From positions 1-64,000 of the forward strand of contig JANXVY010000034.1 of NCBI GenBank assembly GCA_025351425.1: 64,000 bases of DNA, read 5' to 3'. Made by a program: the position numbers and the translations under genes. This document shows, in pieces, positions 41,893-51,189 of the stretch (positions within the stretch are counted from its first letter, which is position 1; each line of letters opens with the position of its first letter). Under the pieces are notes generated by a model, which saw nothing but the letters and a program-made list of their open reading frames with translations, had not been told where the DNA came from and made no database searches. The DNA is from Hyphomicrobium sp. GTDB lineage: Bacteria; Pseudomonadota; Alphaproteobacteria; Rhizobiales; Hyphomicrobiaceae.

Positions 41893-43028
41893 CAGATGGC
41901 CTCCAGCACGGTCGCGATGCCCTGTCCGCCGCCGATGCACTGCGTGGCGAGCGCATACTTGCCCTTCTCGCGGGCCAGCAGGCTGGCAGCCTTGCCGACG
42001 ATGCGCGCACCGGTCGCCCCGAGCGGGTGACCGATGGCAATGGCGCCCCCGTCGATGTTGATCGTATCCTTGGAGAGCCCCAGGTCCTTCGTGCAGGCGA
42101 TCGCCTGGCTCGCGAAGGCTTCGTTCAGTTCCACCACATCGAGGTTTTTGGCTTCGATACCGGCGCGCGCGAGCGCCTTCTTACTGGCACCCACCGGTCC
42201 GATACCCATGATCTCGGGGTCGCAGCCGCATACCGCGATCGACTTGATCCGTGCGAGCATCGGGAGGTTGTGCTTCTTGGCGTACTCTTCGGTGCAAACT
42301 AGCACGGCGGATGCGCCATCCGTCAACGGCGAGGATGTGCCAGCGGTCACGACACCCTCCGCCTGGAAGGCGGGCTTCAGTTCGGCCAAGCTTGCGGCGG
42401 TCGTATCGGGCCGAATGGCACCGTCCGTGCTGACCGGACCGGCCTTGGTCTCGATGATGACAATTTCGTCTCTGAATTTACCGGCAGCGGCTGCCGCTGC
42501 GGCCTTCTTGTGGCTTTCCACGGCAAACGCTTCCTGGTCTGCCCGCGTGATCTGCCAGCGCTTGGCAACGTTTTCAGCGGTGTCGCCCATGCCCATGTAG
42601 GCGCTCGGATTGATCTTGGCGAATGCCGGGTTGGGCATCGGGTTGAAGCCCATCATCGGCACCCGCGTCATGCTCTCGACGCCGGCGCAGATGAAAGCTT
42701 CTCCGGCGTTCATCTGGATGGCGCCGGCGGCCGAGTGGATCGATTGCATCGACGAGCCGCAGAACCGGTTGATCGTCGCGCCCGCCACCGAATTGGGCAA
42801 TCCGGCCATCAGACCCACGAGGCGCGCGATGTTGAAACCCTGTTCGCCTTCGGGAAACGCGCACCCCATCAGCAGGTCTTCGATCGTCGCCGGGTCGACG
42901 CCGCTCCTGGCTACCAGCGCCTTGACGACGGCCGCCGCCAAATCGTCCGGCCGCACAGTGGCGAGCGCCCCTCTGCGCGCGAGGTGAAACGGTGAACGGG
43001 CGTATCCTGCGATGACGATCGACTTCAT
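41892..43028 (-). CDS. Acetyl-CoA acyltransferase (thiolase)
   Basis: 378 aa. Catalytic Cys90 in NRFCGSSMQS; His in GGAIAIGHPLGATGAR (about 335); second Cys in ALATQCIGGGQGIA (about 365). It performs the last, thiolytic step of beta-oxidation. Coupled to the FadN-type gene by a stop-start overlap. The MerR gene lies 27 bases upstream on the same strand. Confidence 0.95.
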   Translation of the reverse strand: MKSIVIAGYARSPFHLARRGALATVRPDDLAAAVVKALVARSGVDPATIEDLLMGCAFPEGEQGFNIARLVGLMAGLPNSVAGATINRFCGSSMQSIHSAAGAIQMNAGEAFICAGVESMTRVPMMGFNPMPNPAFAKINPSAYMGMGDTAENVAKRWQITRADQEAFAVESHKKAAAAAAAGKFRDEIVIIETKAGPVSTDGAIRPDTTAASLAELKPAFQAEGVVTAGTSSPLTDGASAVLVCTEEYAKKHNLPMLARIKSIAVCGCDPEIMGIGPVGASKKALARAGIEAKNLDVVELNEAFASQAIACTKDLGLSKDTINIDGGAIAIGHPLGATGARIVGKAASLLAREKGKYALATQCIGGGQGIATVLEAI

Positions 43029-43055
43029 TCTGTGCGCTCCTGTCAGGTCAGACGG

Positions 43056-43472
43056 TCAGGTTTTCGATTTGGGCGGGGCAAGTGCGGCCAGCACCTGTTC
43101 GGCATGACGCTTGAGATCGTGAAGTTCTCCAAGCATTTCATCCAAGGCTAGGCGTTGCTGGTCGAGTTTGACAATTCGGGCGGTAACAAGTTTGAGCAGG
43201 CGCGCATTCTGCGCCTTCTGGGTCGGGTCGGTATCGTAGAGATCGAGATATTCGGCGATTTCGCGCAAGGAGAAACCGAGCCGCTTGCCACGCAGGATGA
43301 GGATCATGCGTGCACGATCCCTCGCCATATAGACACGCGTCGTGCCGAGACGATTGGGCGTGATCAGTCCTTTGCCTTCGTAGAAGCGAAGGGTGCGCGC
43401 GGTGATGCCGAGTTCCGCCGCGAGCTGTGTGACGGTGTGAAGTTGGGTCTGAGCCGGTTGGTGTTGAGCCAT
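43056..43472 (-). CDS. MerR-family regulator of the fatty-acid oxidation genes
   Basis: 138 aa. N-terminal winged helix (TVTQLAAELGITARTLRFYE, GKGLITPNRLGTTRVYMARD) with the typical FYE and R.Y positions, then a C-terminal coiled coil (LVTARIVKLDQQRLALDEML). It has no Cys ligands, so it is not a metal sensor; the gene order resembles PsrA/LiuR-type control of acyl-CoA catabolism. ATG 43472 is used; a GTG 12 bases upstream is possible. The gene probably leads the downstream catabolic genes on one transcript. Confidence 0.85.
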   Translation of the reverse strand: MAQHQPAQTQLHTVTQLAAELGITARTLRFYEGKGLITPNRLGTTRVYMARDRARMILILRGKRLGFSLREIAEYLDLYDTDPTQKAQNARLLKLVTARIVKLDQQRLALDEMLGELHDLKRHAEQVLAALAPPKSKT

Positions 43473-43494
43473 GTCAAAGTCCACCAGAGGTTGC

Positions 43495-43525
43495 CCTATG
43501 CGTCAACTTGCTGACGTGTTAGCAA
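43495..43525 (-). promoter_or_regulatory. Candidate MerR-type promoter/operator of the regulator gene
   Basis: On the minus strand, TTGCTA (43525-43520) and CATAGG (43500-43495) are separated by exactly 19 bases, the long spacer typical of MerR-controlled promoters. The spacer contains the palindrome CGTCA-N6-TGACG (43501-43516). The -10 match is weak (3 of 6). Confidence 0.45.
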
Positions 43526-43773
43526 AACGGGGGCGTCTCCGCAAGCAGAATGTTCAGCTATGTACGATTAAAAGACGAAGGTTCAAGCAACGTGTGCTTG
43601 CTTGGTGTCGCGGTGACGAAGTTGGGCTGCATTTTCGATGTCTGTATTCTCCCATCACGTTCGCGGGCGCTGGTGCGCGGTTGTTCCAGGCGCGCATGCA
43701 TTGAGATACGCGAACGGATGGGTTACACACGCCCAATTCCCATCCCCTCCACGCATCGAGGACACGCGCCACC

Positions 43774-45435
43774 ATGGCTGCCGCTCATCAATACGTCTAC
43801 CACATGCACAAGCTCTCCAAGGCCTATCCGGGCGGTAAGCAGGTGCTGAAGGACATTTCGCTGTCGTTCCTGCCGGGCGCCAAGATCGGCGTGGTCGGCC
43901 TCAACGGCTCGGGCAAATCGACCCTGCTGAAGATCATGGCCGGCTCGGTCGACGATTTTATCGGCGAGGCCAAGGCAGCAGACGGCATCAAGGTCGGCTA
44001 TCTGCCCCAGGAACCCCAACTCGATCCCAACAAGGACGTGCTGGGCAACGCCATGGAAGGTGTCGCCGAAAAGAAGGCCGTGCTCGACCGCTATAACGAG
44101 ATCGCGTCCAACTACACGGACGAAACCGCCGATGAAATGACGAAGCTGCAAGACATCATCGATGCCCAGAACCTGTGGGATCTCGACGCCCAAGTCGAAC
44201 AGGCGCTCGACGCCTTGCGCTCGCCGCCGGGCGACGCCGATGTGACTAAGCTGTCGGGCGGCGAAAAGCGCCGCGTTGCGCTGACCAAGCTGCTGCTCTC
44301 CAAGCCCGACATCCTGCTGCTGGATGAACCGACCAACCATTTGGATGCCGAAAGCGTCGCTTGGCTCGAGCGCTTCCTCAAGGACTATCCCGGCTGCGTG
44401 ATCCTCGTCACCCACGACCGCTACTTCCTCGACAACATCACCGAGTGGACGCTCGAATTGGATCGCGGCCACGGCGTTCCCTACAAGGGCAATTATTCGA
44501 GCTGGCTCGAACAGAAGGCCAAGCGGGCCGAGACCGAAAAGAACCAGGAAGAAAACAAACAAAAGGTCATATCGCGCGAATTGGAATGGATCCGCTCCAG
44601 TCCCAAAGCTCGGCAAGCCAAGAGCAAGGCGCGCGTGGCGGCGTTCGATAAACTGGTCGAAAGTGCGGGCCGCGAAGATGTCGGCAAGGCCAGCATTTCG
44701 ATCGCCCAGGGTCCCAAGCTCGGCGGCTTGGTGGTGGAAGTCGACGGTCTGTCCAAAGCCTTCGGTGATAGCCTGCTGGTCGACAACCTTTCGTTCAGGC
44801 TGCCGCCAGGCGGTATTGTCGGCATCATTGGCCCCAACGGGGCTGGCAAGACGACGCTGTTCAAGATGATCACCGGCCAGGAAAAGCCCGACAAGGGCAC
44901 GATCCGGCTCGGTGAAACCGTAAAGGTCTCGTATGTCGACCAGAGCCGCGGCCATTTGGACGACAAGAAGACCGTGTGGGAAGAAATCTCAGGCGGTAAT
45001 GACCAGATCCTGCTGGGTGGCAAGAAGGAAGTCCCGAGCCGGGCCTATTGCGGCTGGTTCAACTTCAAGGGTGCCGACCAGCAGAAGAAGGTTGGCTTGC
45101 TGTCGGGCGGTGAACGCAATCGCGTGCACCTCGCCAAGCTCCTGAAAGAAGGCGGAAACCTGCTGCTGCTCGACGAGCCGACCAACGATCTCGACACCGA
45201 AACGCTGGGAGCGCTGGAAGCCGCACTCGAGGATTTCCCCGGCTGTGCCGTGGTGATCAGCCACGATCGCTTCTTCCTCGACCGTCTGGCGACGCACATC
45301 CTCGCGTTCGAAGGCGACAGCCATGTCGAATGGTTCGAGGGCAACTTCGCCGACTACGAAGAGGACAAGAAGCGCCGCCTGGGCGACGCAGCCGTCGAAC
45401 CCCACCGCATCAAATTCAAACGGTTTGAGCGCTAA
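43774..45435 (+). CDS. ettA: ABC-F translational throttle protein EttA
   Basis: 553 aa. Two ABC domains without membrane spans: Walker [10 protein letters not shown] (42-50) and GPNGAGKTT (about 353-361); signatures LSGGEKRR and LSGGERNR; the ABC-F linker (about 240-310) holds [18 protein letters not shown]. It binds the ribosomal E site and gates early elongation by energy state. The length equals E. coli EttA. The 289-base region upstream shows no other gene apart from the divergent MerR promoter. Confidence 0.96.
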   Translation: MAAAHQYVYHMHKLSKAYPGGKQVLKDISLSFLPGAKIGVVGLNGSGKSTLLKIMAGSVDDFIGEAKAADGIKVGYLPQEPQLDPNKDVLGNAMEGVAEKKAVLDRYNEIASNYTDETADEMTKLQDIIDAQNLWDLDAQVEQALDALRSPPGDADVTKLSGGEKRRVALTKLLLSKPDILLLDEPTNHLDAESVAWLERFLKDYPGCVILVTHDRYFLDNITEWTLELDRGHGVPYKGNYSSWLEQKAKRAETEKNQEENKQKVISRELEWIRSSPKARQAKSKARVAAFDKLVESAGREDVGKASISIAQGPKLGGLVVEVDGLSKAFGDSLLVDNLSFRLPPGGIVGIIGPNGAGKTTLFKMITGQEKPDKGTIRLGETVKVSYVDQSRGHLDDKKTVWEEISGGNDQILLGGKKEVPSRAYCGWFNFKGADQQKKVGLLSGGERNRVHLAKLLKEGGNLLLLDEPTNDLDTETLGALEAALEDFPGCAVVISHDRFFLDRLATHILAFEGDSHVEWFEGNFADYEEDKKRRLGDAAVEPHRIKFKRFER

Positions 45436-45511
45436 GAAGCAGAACGCTGGCCGGATCGTGCGCGTTGCCGGTCTGGCCCCGTCCGTCCGAATTTGGTATG
45501 ACTCAGCCCAC

Positions 45512-45588
45512 GGCCCCGTAGCTCAGCTGGATAGAGCACTCGCCTTCTAAGCGAGATGTCGCAGGTTCGACCCCTGCCGGGGTCGCCA
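45512..45588 (+). tRNA. tRNA-Arg (anticodon TCT)
   Basis: 77 bases including encoded CCA. The acceptor stem GGCCCCG pairs with CGGGGTC (one G-T); D arm GCTC/GAGC; anticodon stem CTCGC/GCGAG with loop CTTCTAA giving anticodon TCT; T arm GCAGG/CCTGC with TTCGACC. Reads AGA codons. Confidence 0.97.
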
Positions 45589-45720
45589 TAGGCAAGGTGC
45601 CAAACATCGTTGACCCAAATCATATTGCTCTGCAGCAAGGGCCCTTAAAGGTCGTTCTCGCCTTGAACGCGCCGCGATGTGCGTGATGCTGAATATGCCG
45701 GCCGAGATGGGATTATCGCG

Positions 45721-47073
45721 ATGCTCGATACACCGCGCCGCACCGAAAATGGACGCATCGGCACTCGCGGGCAAGCCAAGGGCTGGCTGGACGCGGTCTG
45801 GTCCCATCGTACGGCGAAGGACTGGCAAGACCGCGCGAAGTCTGTAGCGGCCCTCATCTGGGAATGGCGCACCCGAGCGGTTGCTGCTTTGGCGGCATTG
45901 GCCTTCATCTGGTACGTGGCGATCCCTGCTCTGCTCGGGCCGCGCGTCACCGTTGATCCCACGGTCCGCGCCGATTTCGTGCAGACCGTCGTTGCAAGCG
46001 GTCACGTCGAAGCCCCCTTCCGCGTCAACATCGGCAGCCAAATCACGGGTGTGGTCGCCGATATTCCGGTCGCTGAGGGCCAGTTGGTGAAGGCCGGCGA
46101 AACGCTGATCCGGCTTGACGACAAGGAGGCGCGCGCGGCTGCGGTCCAGGCCGAAGGCGTGCTCGCCCAGGCCGAGGCGCGCATGCGGCAGTTGAAGGAG
46201 TTCACGCTGCCGTCGGCCGAAGAAGCTTTCCGCCAGGCCCAGGCGACGATGGTCAACGCGCAACAGGCCTACGACCGTGCCAACAAACTGGTCCAGGACA
46301 GCTTTGGCACTCAGGTCAAGCTCGAAGACGCCTTGAAAGCGCTTGAGATCGCCCAGGCCCAATCCCGTGCGGCCGAGCTCCAGATCTATACCGCCCGCCC
46401 CGGCGGCAGCGACTACGTGATGGCCCAGTCGCAGTTGGATCAGGCCCGCGCCGCCCTGGCCGCGGCGAAGTCCAAGCTCGGCTATGCAACCATCACGGCG
46501 CCCCGCGACGGAACCCTGATTTCGCGCGATGTCGAGCGCGGCAACGTCGTTCAGCCGAGCGCCGTGCTGATGAAACTGTCGCCCTCGGGCGATGCCCAGC
46601 TCGTGGTGCAGGTCGACGAAAAGAACTTGGGGCTAATGGCGGTTGGCCAGAAGGCGCTCGTCTCGGCGGATGCTTACGCCAAGGAGACGTTTCCAGCCGA
46701 AGTGGTCTACATCAATCCCGGCATCGACCTGCAGCGGGCCTCCGTCGAGGTGAAGTTGCGCGTGCCCGAGCCGCCGGCCTATCTGCGCCAGGACATGACG
46801 GTGTCCGTAGATATTGAGACCGCGCGTAGGCTGCAAACGCTGATCGTGCCGGCAGCAAGCGTGCGTGGCGCCGCCAACGGCAAGCCTTGGGTGCTGACGG
46901 CCGAGAATGGGCGCGCGGTCCGCCGCCGCGTGACACTTGGCCTGATGGGCGTCGGCAAGGCCGAAATTCTCGATGGTGTGCCCGAAGGCGCGCTCCTCAT
47001 CCCAGCGACGGCTACCGGCATCAAGGAAGGCGCGAGCCTGCGCACGCAACTTCCGCAGGCCGAAGCGCCATGA
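45721..47073 (+). CDS. HlyD/MacA-type membrane fusion protein
   Basis: 450 aa. One N-terminal TM (about 47-66, AVAALAALAFIWYVAIPALL), a lipoyl/beta-barrel body (VNIGSQITGVVADIPVAEGQ, LGYATITAPRDGTLISRDVE), and a coiled coil (about 140-230: VQAEGVLAQAEARMRQLKEF). It links the inner-membrane ABC permease to an outer-membrane channel. The start could also be GTG 45679. It overlaps the permease start by 4 bases. Confidence 0.9.
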   Translation: MLDTPRRTENGRIGTRGQAKGWLDAVWSHRTAKDWQDRAKSVAALIWEWRTRAVAALAALAFIWYVAIPALLGPRVTVDPTVRADFVQTVVASGHVEAPFRVNIGSQITGVVADIPVAEGQLVKAGETLIRLDDKEARAAAVQAEGVLAQAEARMRQLKEFTLPSAEEAFRQAQATMVNAQQAYDRANKLVQDSFGTQVKLEDALKALEIAQAQSRAAELQIYTARPGGSDYVMAQSQLDQARAALAAAKSKLGYATITAPRDGTLISRDVERGNVVQPSAVLMKLSPSGDAQLVVQVDEKNLGLMAVGQKALVSADAYAKETFPAEVVYINPGIDLQRASVEVKLRVPEPPAYLRQDMTVSVDIETARRLQTLIVPAASVRGAANGKPWVLTAENGRAVRRRVTLGLMGVGKAEILDGVPEGALLIPATATGIKEGASLRTQLPQAEAP

Positions 47074-48299
47074 ACACTTGGGCACCCTTCGAGTGGATCA
47101 CTGCGCTGCGCTTCCTGAGGGAAGGACGGATGCAGACCCTGTTCATCGTGGCGGCGGTTGCGATCGGCGTCGCCGTCATCGTGTTCATGTCGGCGATGCT
47201 GTCGAGCCTCCAAGCCAATTTCATCAAGCGCGTGCTGACTTCGCAACCCCATATCCAGCTCATTCCGCCCGACGAAATCGCGCGACCGTTGCGGACGTCT
47301 ACCCGCACAGAAATCGTATCCCCGATTGTCCAGCGGCCCGCACAGCGCATCCGTTCGATCGACCAGTGGCAAAAAATACGGGCGGCTCTTAGCGAGTGGC
47401 CCGAGATCGTCACCGTCTCGCCAACCATGTCCGCGTCCGCGCTGGCCGTACGTGGCGATGCGAGCCGCTCGATTACCCTCACCGGCATCGACCCTGAGGT
47501 TTATTTCAGGATCGTGCGCATCCCCGAGTACATCGTTGCCGGGCAGCCGCGCGTGCAGACCGACGACATCATCGTGGGGCTCGATCTGGCGAAGGATCTG
47601 GGCGTGGCGCTCGGCGACAAGTTGAACGTGACGTCCGCCACGGGCGGCGCACGCGTGCTGACCATTTCGGGCATCTTCGACCTTGGCAACAAAGGCGCCA
47701 ATATGCGCACGACCTTCGTGGCGCTGAGGACCGCGCAGGCGTTGTCCAGGCTCGTGGGTGGCGTGACCAGCATCGATCTGACGGTGCCCGACGTCTACGC
47801 GGCCGAGACGATCGCGCTGGCTGTGCAAAGTGCAACCGGCGTCGAGGCCGACAGCTGGATCAAGACCAATGCGCAGTTCTTCACCGCCGTAAACGCCCAG
47901 CAGACGTCGAACACGCTCATCCGGGTGTTCGTCGGGCTTTCAGTCGCGTTCGGCATCGCGAGCGTACTGGTGGTTTCCGTGATCCAGCGGCAAAAGGATA
48001 TCGGCATCCTGCGCGCCATGGGCTCATCGCGGGGCCAGATTTTGCGGGTGTTCCTGGTCCAGGGTGGGCTGCTGGGTTTCCTCGGCTCCATCGTTGGCGC
48101 GGCGATGGGCGGGGGAGCCTACATGTTCTGGCACAGCTATCTGCGGCAGGCCGACGGTAGTGAAATTTTCCCGCTCATTTTCGAGCCATCGCTTTACGTG
48201 AATGCGGTGCTGCTGGCGGCCTTGACAGGCGTCGCTGCGGCCGCGGTTCCGGCGCTGCGAGCAGCGAAACTCGATCCCGTGGTGGCAATCCGTGGCTGA
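47070..48299 (+). CDS. MacB/LolC-type ABC transporter permease
   Basis: 409 aa. TM1 near 22-45 ([20 protein letters not shown]), a large periplasmic domain (about 50-280), then three TM helices near 290-390 ([60 protein letters not shown]). It has the MacB-type periplasmic and FtsX-like domains. No ATPase is fused; this is supplied by the next gene, with which it overlaps by 8 bases. Confidence 0.9.
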   Translation: MNTWAPFEWITALRFLREGRMQTLFIVAAVAIGVAVIVFMSAMLSSLQANFIKRVLTSQPHIQLIPPDEIARPLRTSTRTEIVSPIVQRPAQRIRSIDQWQKIRAALSEWPEIVTVSPTMSASALAVRGDASRSITLTGIDPEVYFRIVRIPEYIVAGQPRVQTDDIIVGLDLAKDLGVALGDKLNVTSATGGARVLTISGIFDLGNKGANMRTTFVALRTAQALSRLVGGVTSIDLTVPDVYAAETIALAVQSATGVEADSWIKTNAQFFTAVNAQQTSNTLIRVFVGLSVAFGIASVLVVSVIQRQKDIGILRAMGSSRGQILRVFLVQGGLLGFLGSIVGAAMGGGAYMFWHSYLRQADGSEIFPLIFEPSLYVNAVLLAALTGVAAAAVPALRAAKLDPVVAIRG

Positions 48300-49014
48300 C
48301 GTCCCAGAAGTTCTCAGGCTCGAAAAGGTCTGCAAGTCCTACAACGTCGGACAGCCGGTCGAGGTCGAGGTGCTACACGACATCGACATCAGCCTGAAGC
48401 GGGGCGAGTTCGTCGCCCTCATTGGCCCCTCGGGCTCAGGCAAGAGCACGCTGCTCAATATCATTGGCCTGCTTGACCGTCCGACCAAGGGTCGGCTGTT
48501 TATCGAAGGCCACGAAACCAGTAAGCTAGACGACGCGGCGACGACGGCGCTGCGTGGGCACAGCATCGGCTTCGTGTTTCAATATCACTATCTGATCTCG
48601 GCATTCACCGCGCTCGAGAACGTGATGATGCCGCTGTTGGTGGAGCACAGCTTTCCCGATGAGCGCATGCGCGCCCGCGCCCACGGCCTGCTCGATCAGG
48701 TCGGCCTCGCGCAATGGGAAAACAACCTCGCTAACAATATGTCGGGCGGCCAGCAGCAGCGGGTGGCGATCGCGCGCTCGCTCGCCATGAACCCGGCCCT
48801 GATCCTGGCCGATGAGCCGACCGGCAATCTCGATACGAAATCGGCCGATAGCGTGTTCGAGATGATGCGTGCCGTGAACCGGTCGCAGGGCACCACCTTC
48901 CTGGTCGTGACCCACAACATGGATCTGGCGCGCCGCTGCGACCGAACCATCGAGGTCATCGACGGCCGCATCGGTACGCTCGCCCCAGCGAACGAGGTTG
49001 AGCCGCATCAATGA
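48292..49014 (+). CDS. ABC transporter ATP-binding protein (MacB/LolD type)
   Basis: 240 aa. Walker [10 protein letters not shown] (45-53), Q-loop [20 protein letters not shown], signature [20 protein letters not shown], Walker [13 protein letters not shown], and H-loop VVTHNMDLA. Starts with GTG. The membrane fusion protein, permease and this ATPase form a three-gene export operon; the substrate is not evident. Confidence 0.93.
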   Translation: MADVPEVLRLEKVCKSYNVGQPVEVEVLHDIDISLKRGEFVALIGPSGSGKSTLLNIIGLLDRPTKGRLFIEGHETSKLDDAATTALRGHSIGFVFQYHYLISAFTALENVMMPLLVEHSFPDERMRARAHGLLDQVGLAQWENNLANNMSGGQQQRVAIARSLAMNPALILADEPTGNLDTKSADSVFEMMRAVNRSQGTTFLVVTHNMDLARRCDRTIEVIDGRIGTLAPANEVEPHQ

Positions 49015-49067
49015 CGTGCAGCGCCGAGACCGCTCAAGTGGGGGCAGTGTGTGCTGGAGGATGCCCG

Positions 49068-49466
49068 ATGGCGATTGAATCTGTGCTGAAGACTGGCTGG
49101 GCCGTAGTGGCCTTGCTGACGCTGTTGGCGAGCCCGGTCGTGGCCGAAGATATAGCAGCACCAAGTGAGTTTCAGCGCTATTGCGCCCTCTGCCATGGCC
49201 CCGATGGGCGCGGCGTCGGCGTGGTGACAGAAGGCGAGAACACGCGCAAGGCCGCCGACTTGACCCAGATCACCAAGCGCAACAACGGAAACTTTCCTTT
49301 CAGCAAGGTGGCTGGGATCATCTGGCAGGGCGGGGCGGTCGCAGAACACAAATCGAAGCTCATGCCGTCGTGGGGCGCGTTCTACGGCGAACAAGTCGAT
49401 CCCATCTTCGCCAAGGCGATGGTGTTCGATTTGACGCAGTACGTCGAAACCCTTCAGGATAAGTAG
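49068..49466 (+). CDS. Small periplasmic c-type cytochrome
   Basis: 132 aa with a signal peptide (about 1-25, VVALLTLLASPVVAE) and one heme site CALCH at 39-43 with axial Met in LMPSWG (about 105). GGAGG precedes ATG 49068. It lies after the ABC export operon and before the kinase-like gene, 1.6 kb upstream of the cbb3 genes; a role as electron donor is possible but not shown. Confidence 0.9.
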   Translation: MAIESVLKTGWAVVALLTLLASPVVAEDIAAPSEFQRYCALCHGPDGRGVGVVTEGENTRKAADLTQITKRNNGNFPFSKVAGIIWQGGAVAEHKSKLMPSWGAFYGEQVDPIFAKAMVFDLTQYVETLQDK

Positions 49467-49508
49467 CGGCCAGGAAGAGGCAGCCCACATTGAGACAAGG
49501 TTCGCCGC

Positions 49509-51071
49509 GTGACGCAGGCAACAGTGCAAGCTGAAGTTCAAGCGGACGTCTTTGCGTTCCTCCGCCAACCGTCGTCCTGGCCCCAAGATCCAGCACCTGC
49601 CGCCGTCGACGTCATCGAGACCCATGGCGCGAAGGTGTTTCTGGCGGGCGGTGACGTGTTGAAGGTCAAGCGCGCGGTGCGGCTGCCGTATCTCGACTTT
49701 TCCACCCTCGAGGCCCGCCACGCGTATCTGCAGCGCGAAATCGAGATCAACGCGCCGCATGCGCCCGAAATCTATTTGAACCTCGTCGCGATCACGCGGG
49801 AGAGTGATGGCAGGCTCGCTATCGGGGGCAGTGGGAGGCCGGTCGAATGGGCGCTGCGGATGCGCCGGTTCGCGCAGGACCAGCTGATGGCCCGCTACGC
49901 CGGCGAGCAGCGCTTAACCCGCAACCTTGCGGTCCAGCTGGCGGACGCCGTCGTGCGCTATCACCGCACGGCCCCCGTACAGCCAGATGCAACAGATCCG
50001 ATGCCGGCGATTTTCGAGCCCGTGATGGCCCACATCAACGAGGCATCTGGCACGAAGGTTCGCGCGGTGGCCCGGGACTTCGAACGGGGTGTCCGCGCAA
50101 GCCTGGCTCGAAGCGCGCCCGTGCGCGAGCAGCGCGCGCAGTCGGGATTCATCCGCCGCTGCCATGGCGACTTGCATCTGGGCAATGTGGTGGTGTGGAA
50201 CGGCGAGCCGGTGCCGTTTGATGCGATCGAGTTCGACGAAAAACTCGCGACGATCGACACGCTGTACGATCTTGCGTTCCTGCTGATGGACCTGGAGCGC
50301 CACGGCGCGCGCGCTGCGGCCAACACGATCCTCAACCGCTATCTGTGGCGCACAGGAGATCCGGCGGACCTGCAGGGATTGCAGGCCCTGCCGGCATTCA
50401 TGAGCATTCGGGCCGGAATCCGGGCCATGGTGGCGCTGGACCGCGCGCGGCTCGGCACTGGATACGACGACTGCCCCATAGATCATGCGATCGACACGCT
50501 GGAGCAGGGGACGAGTCTTGCGACGCCGGGGCCTGCACGGCTCGTCGTGGCCGGCGGTCTGTCTGGCACCGGGAAGACGACACTGGCGGCAGCGCTCGCC
50601 CCGGCGATCGGAGCGGCCCCGGGTGCGATCCACATCCGCACCGATCTGGAACGCAAATGGCTGTTTGGCGCAGATGAATTCGAGACTTTGCCTCCGGCGG
50701 CCTACTCCAAACACGCCGCGGCCCGCGTTTATGAACGTGTCGAGACGCGTACGCGCCTCGCGCTGGCGGCCGGTCACGCCGTGGTGCTCGACGGGGTGTT
50801 TGCGCAGGCGCACGAACGGGAGGCCGCAGCCCGGCTTGCGCGCGACGCCGGCGTTCCGTTTACGGGGTTCTGGCTTGCGGCCGATCCGGGCGTGATGATG
50901 GCCCGCGTTGCAGCCCGCACACACGATGCGTCCGACGCCACTCCCCGCGTTGTCGAGAGCCAGCTCGCATTGGACACAGGCGTGATCGACTGGCTGCGGC
51001 TGGATGCGGGCGGCACACCAGGAGAGGTGCTCGCCCGGGCTCACGCGGTGCTGAAGGTCGCACCCCACTAA
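49509..51071 (+). CDS. Fusion of APH-like phosphotransferase and P-loop kinase
   Basis: 520 aa. Residues 1-330 are aminoglycoside phosphotransferase/choline kinase-like, with HGDLHLGN at 219-226 and FDAIEFDEKLATIDTLYDLA. Residues 340-520 are a P-loop kinase with GGLSGTGKTTLAAAL (349-363), IRTDLERKWLFG and a late Arg-rich lid (ARVAARTHDASDATPR). Proteins of this architecture are common in proteobacteria, but their substrates are largely unknown. It is not a known resistance enzyme by sequence. Confidence 0.9.
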   Translation: MTQATVQAEVQADVFAFLRQPSSWPQDPAPAAVDVIETHGAKVFLAGGDVLKVKRAVRLPYLDFSTLEARHAYLQREIEINAPHAPEIYLNLVAITRESDGRLAIGGSGRPVEWALRMRRFAQDQLMARYAGEQRLTRNLAVQLADAVVRYHRTAPVQPDATDPMPAIFEPVMAHINEASGTKVRAVARDFERGVRASLARSAPVREQRAQSGFIRRCHGDLHLGNVVVWNGEPVPFDAIEFDEKLATIDTLYDLAFLLMDLERHGARAAANTILNRYLWRTGDPADLQGLQALPAFMSIRAGIRAMVALDRARLGTGYDDCPIDHAIDTLEQGTSLATPGPARLVVAGGLSGTGKTTLAAALAPAIGAAPGAIHIRTDLERKWLFGADEFETLPPAAYSKHAAARVYERVETRTRLALAAGHAVVLDGVFAQAHEREAAARLARDAGVPFTGFWLAADPGVMMARVAARTHDASDATPRVVESQLALDTGVIDWLRLDAGGTPGEVLARAHAVLKVAPH

Positions 51072-51092
51072 GGTCGGAAAAGGCCGCGAGCC

Positions 51093-51106
51093 TTGACTTG
51101 CATCAA
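51093..51106 (+). promoter_or_regulatory. FNR/FixK box upstream of ccoN
   Basis: TTGACTTGCATCAA matches TTGAT-N4-ATCAA in nine of ten fixed positions. The centre is about 90 bases before the ccoN ATG, so a start of transcription about 41 bases downstream, near 51141, would fit class II activation. It implies induction under low oxygen. Confidence 0.8.
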
Positions 51107-51189
51107 GGATCCGGCCGGTCGCGGATGCTCTGGATGAGCGCACTTACAAGCTGGGAAACGTTTGCGTCCAGCCCGCAGCAGGGGGAGCC

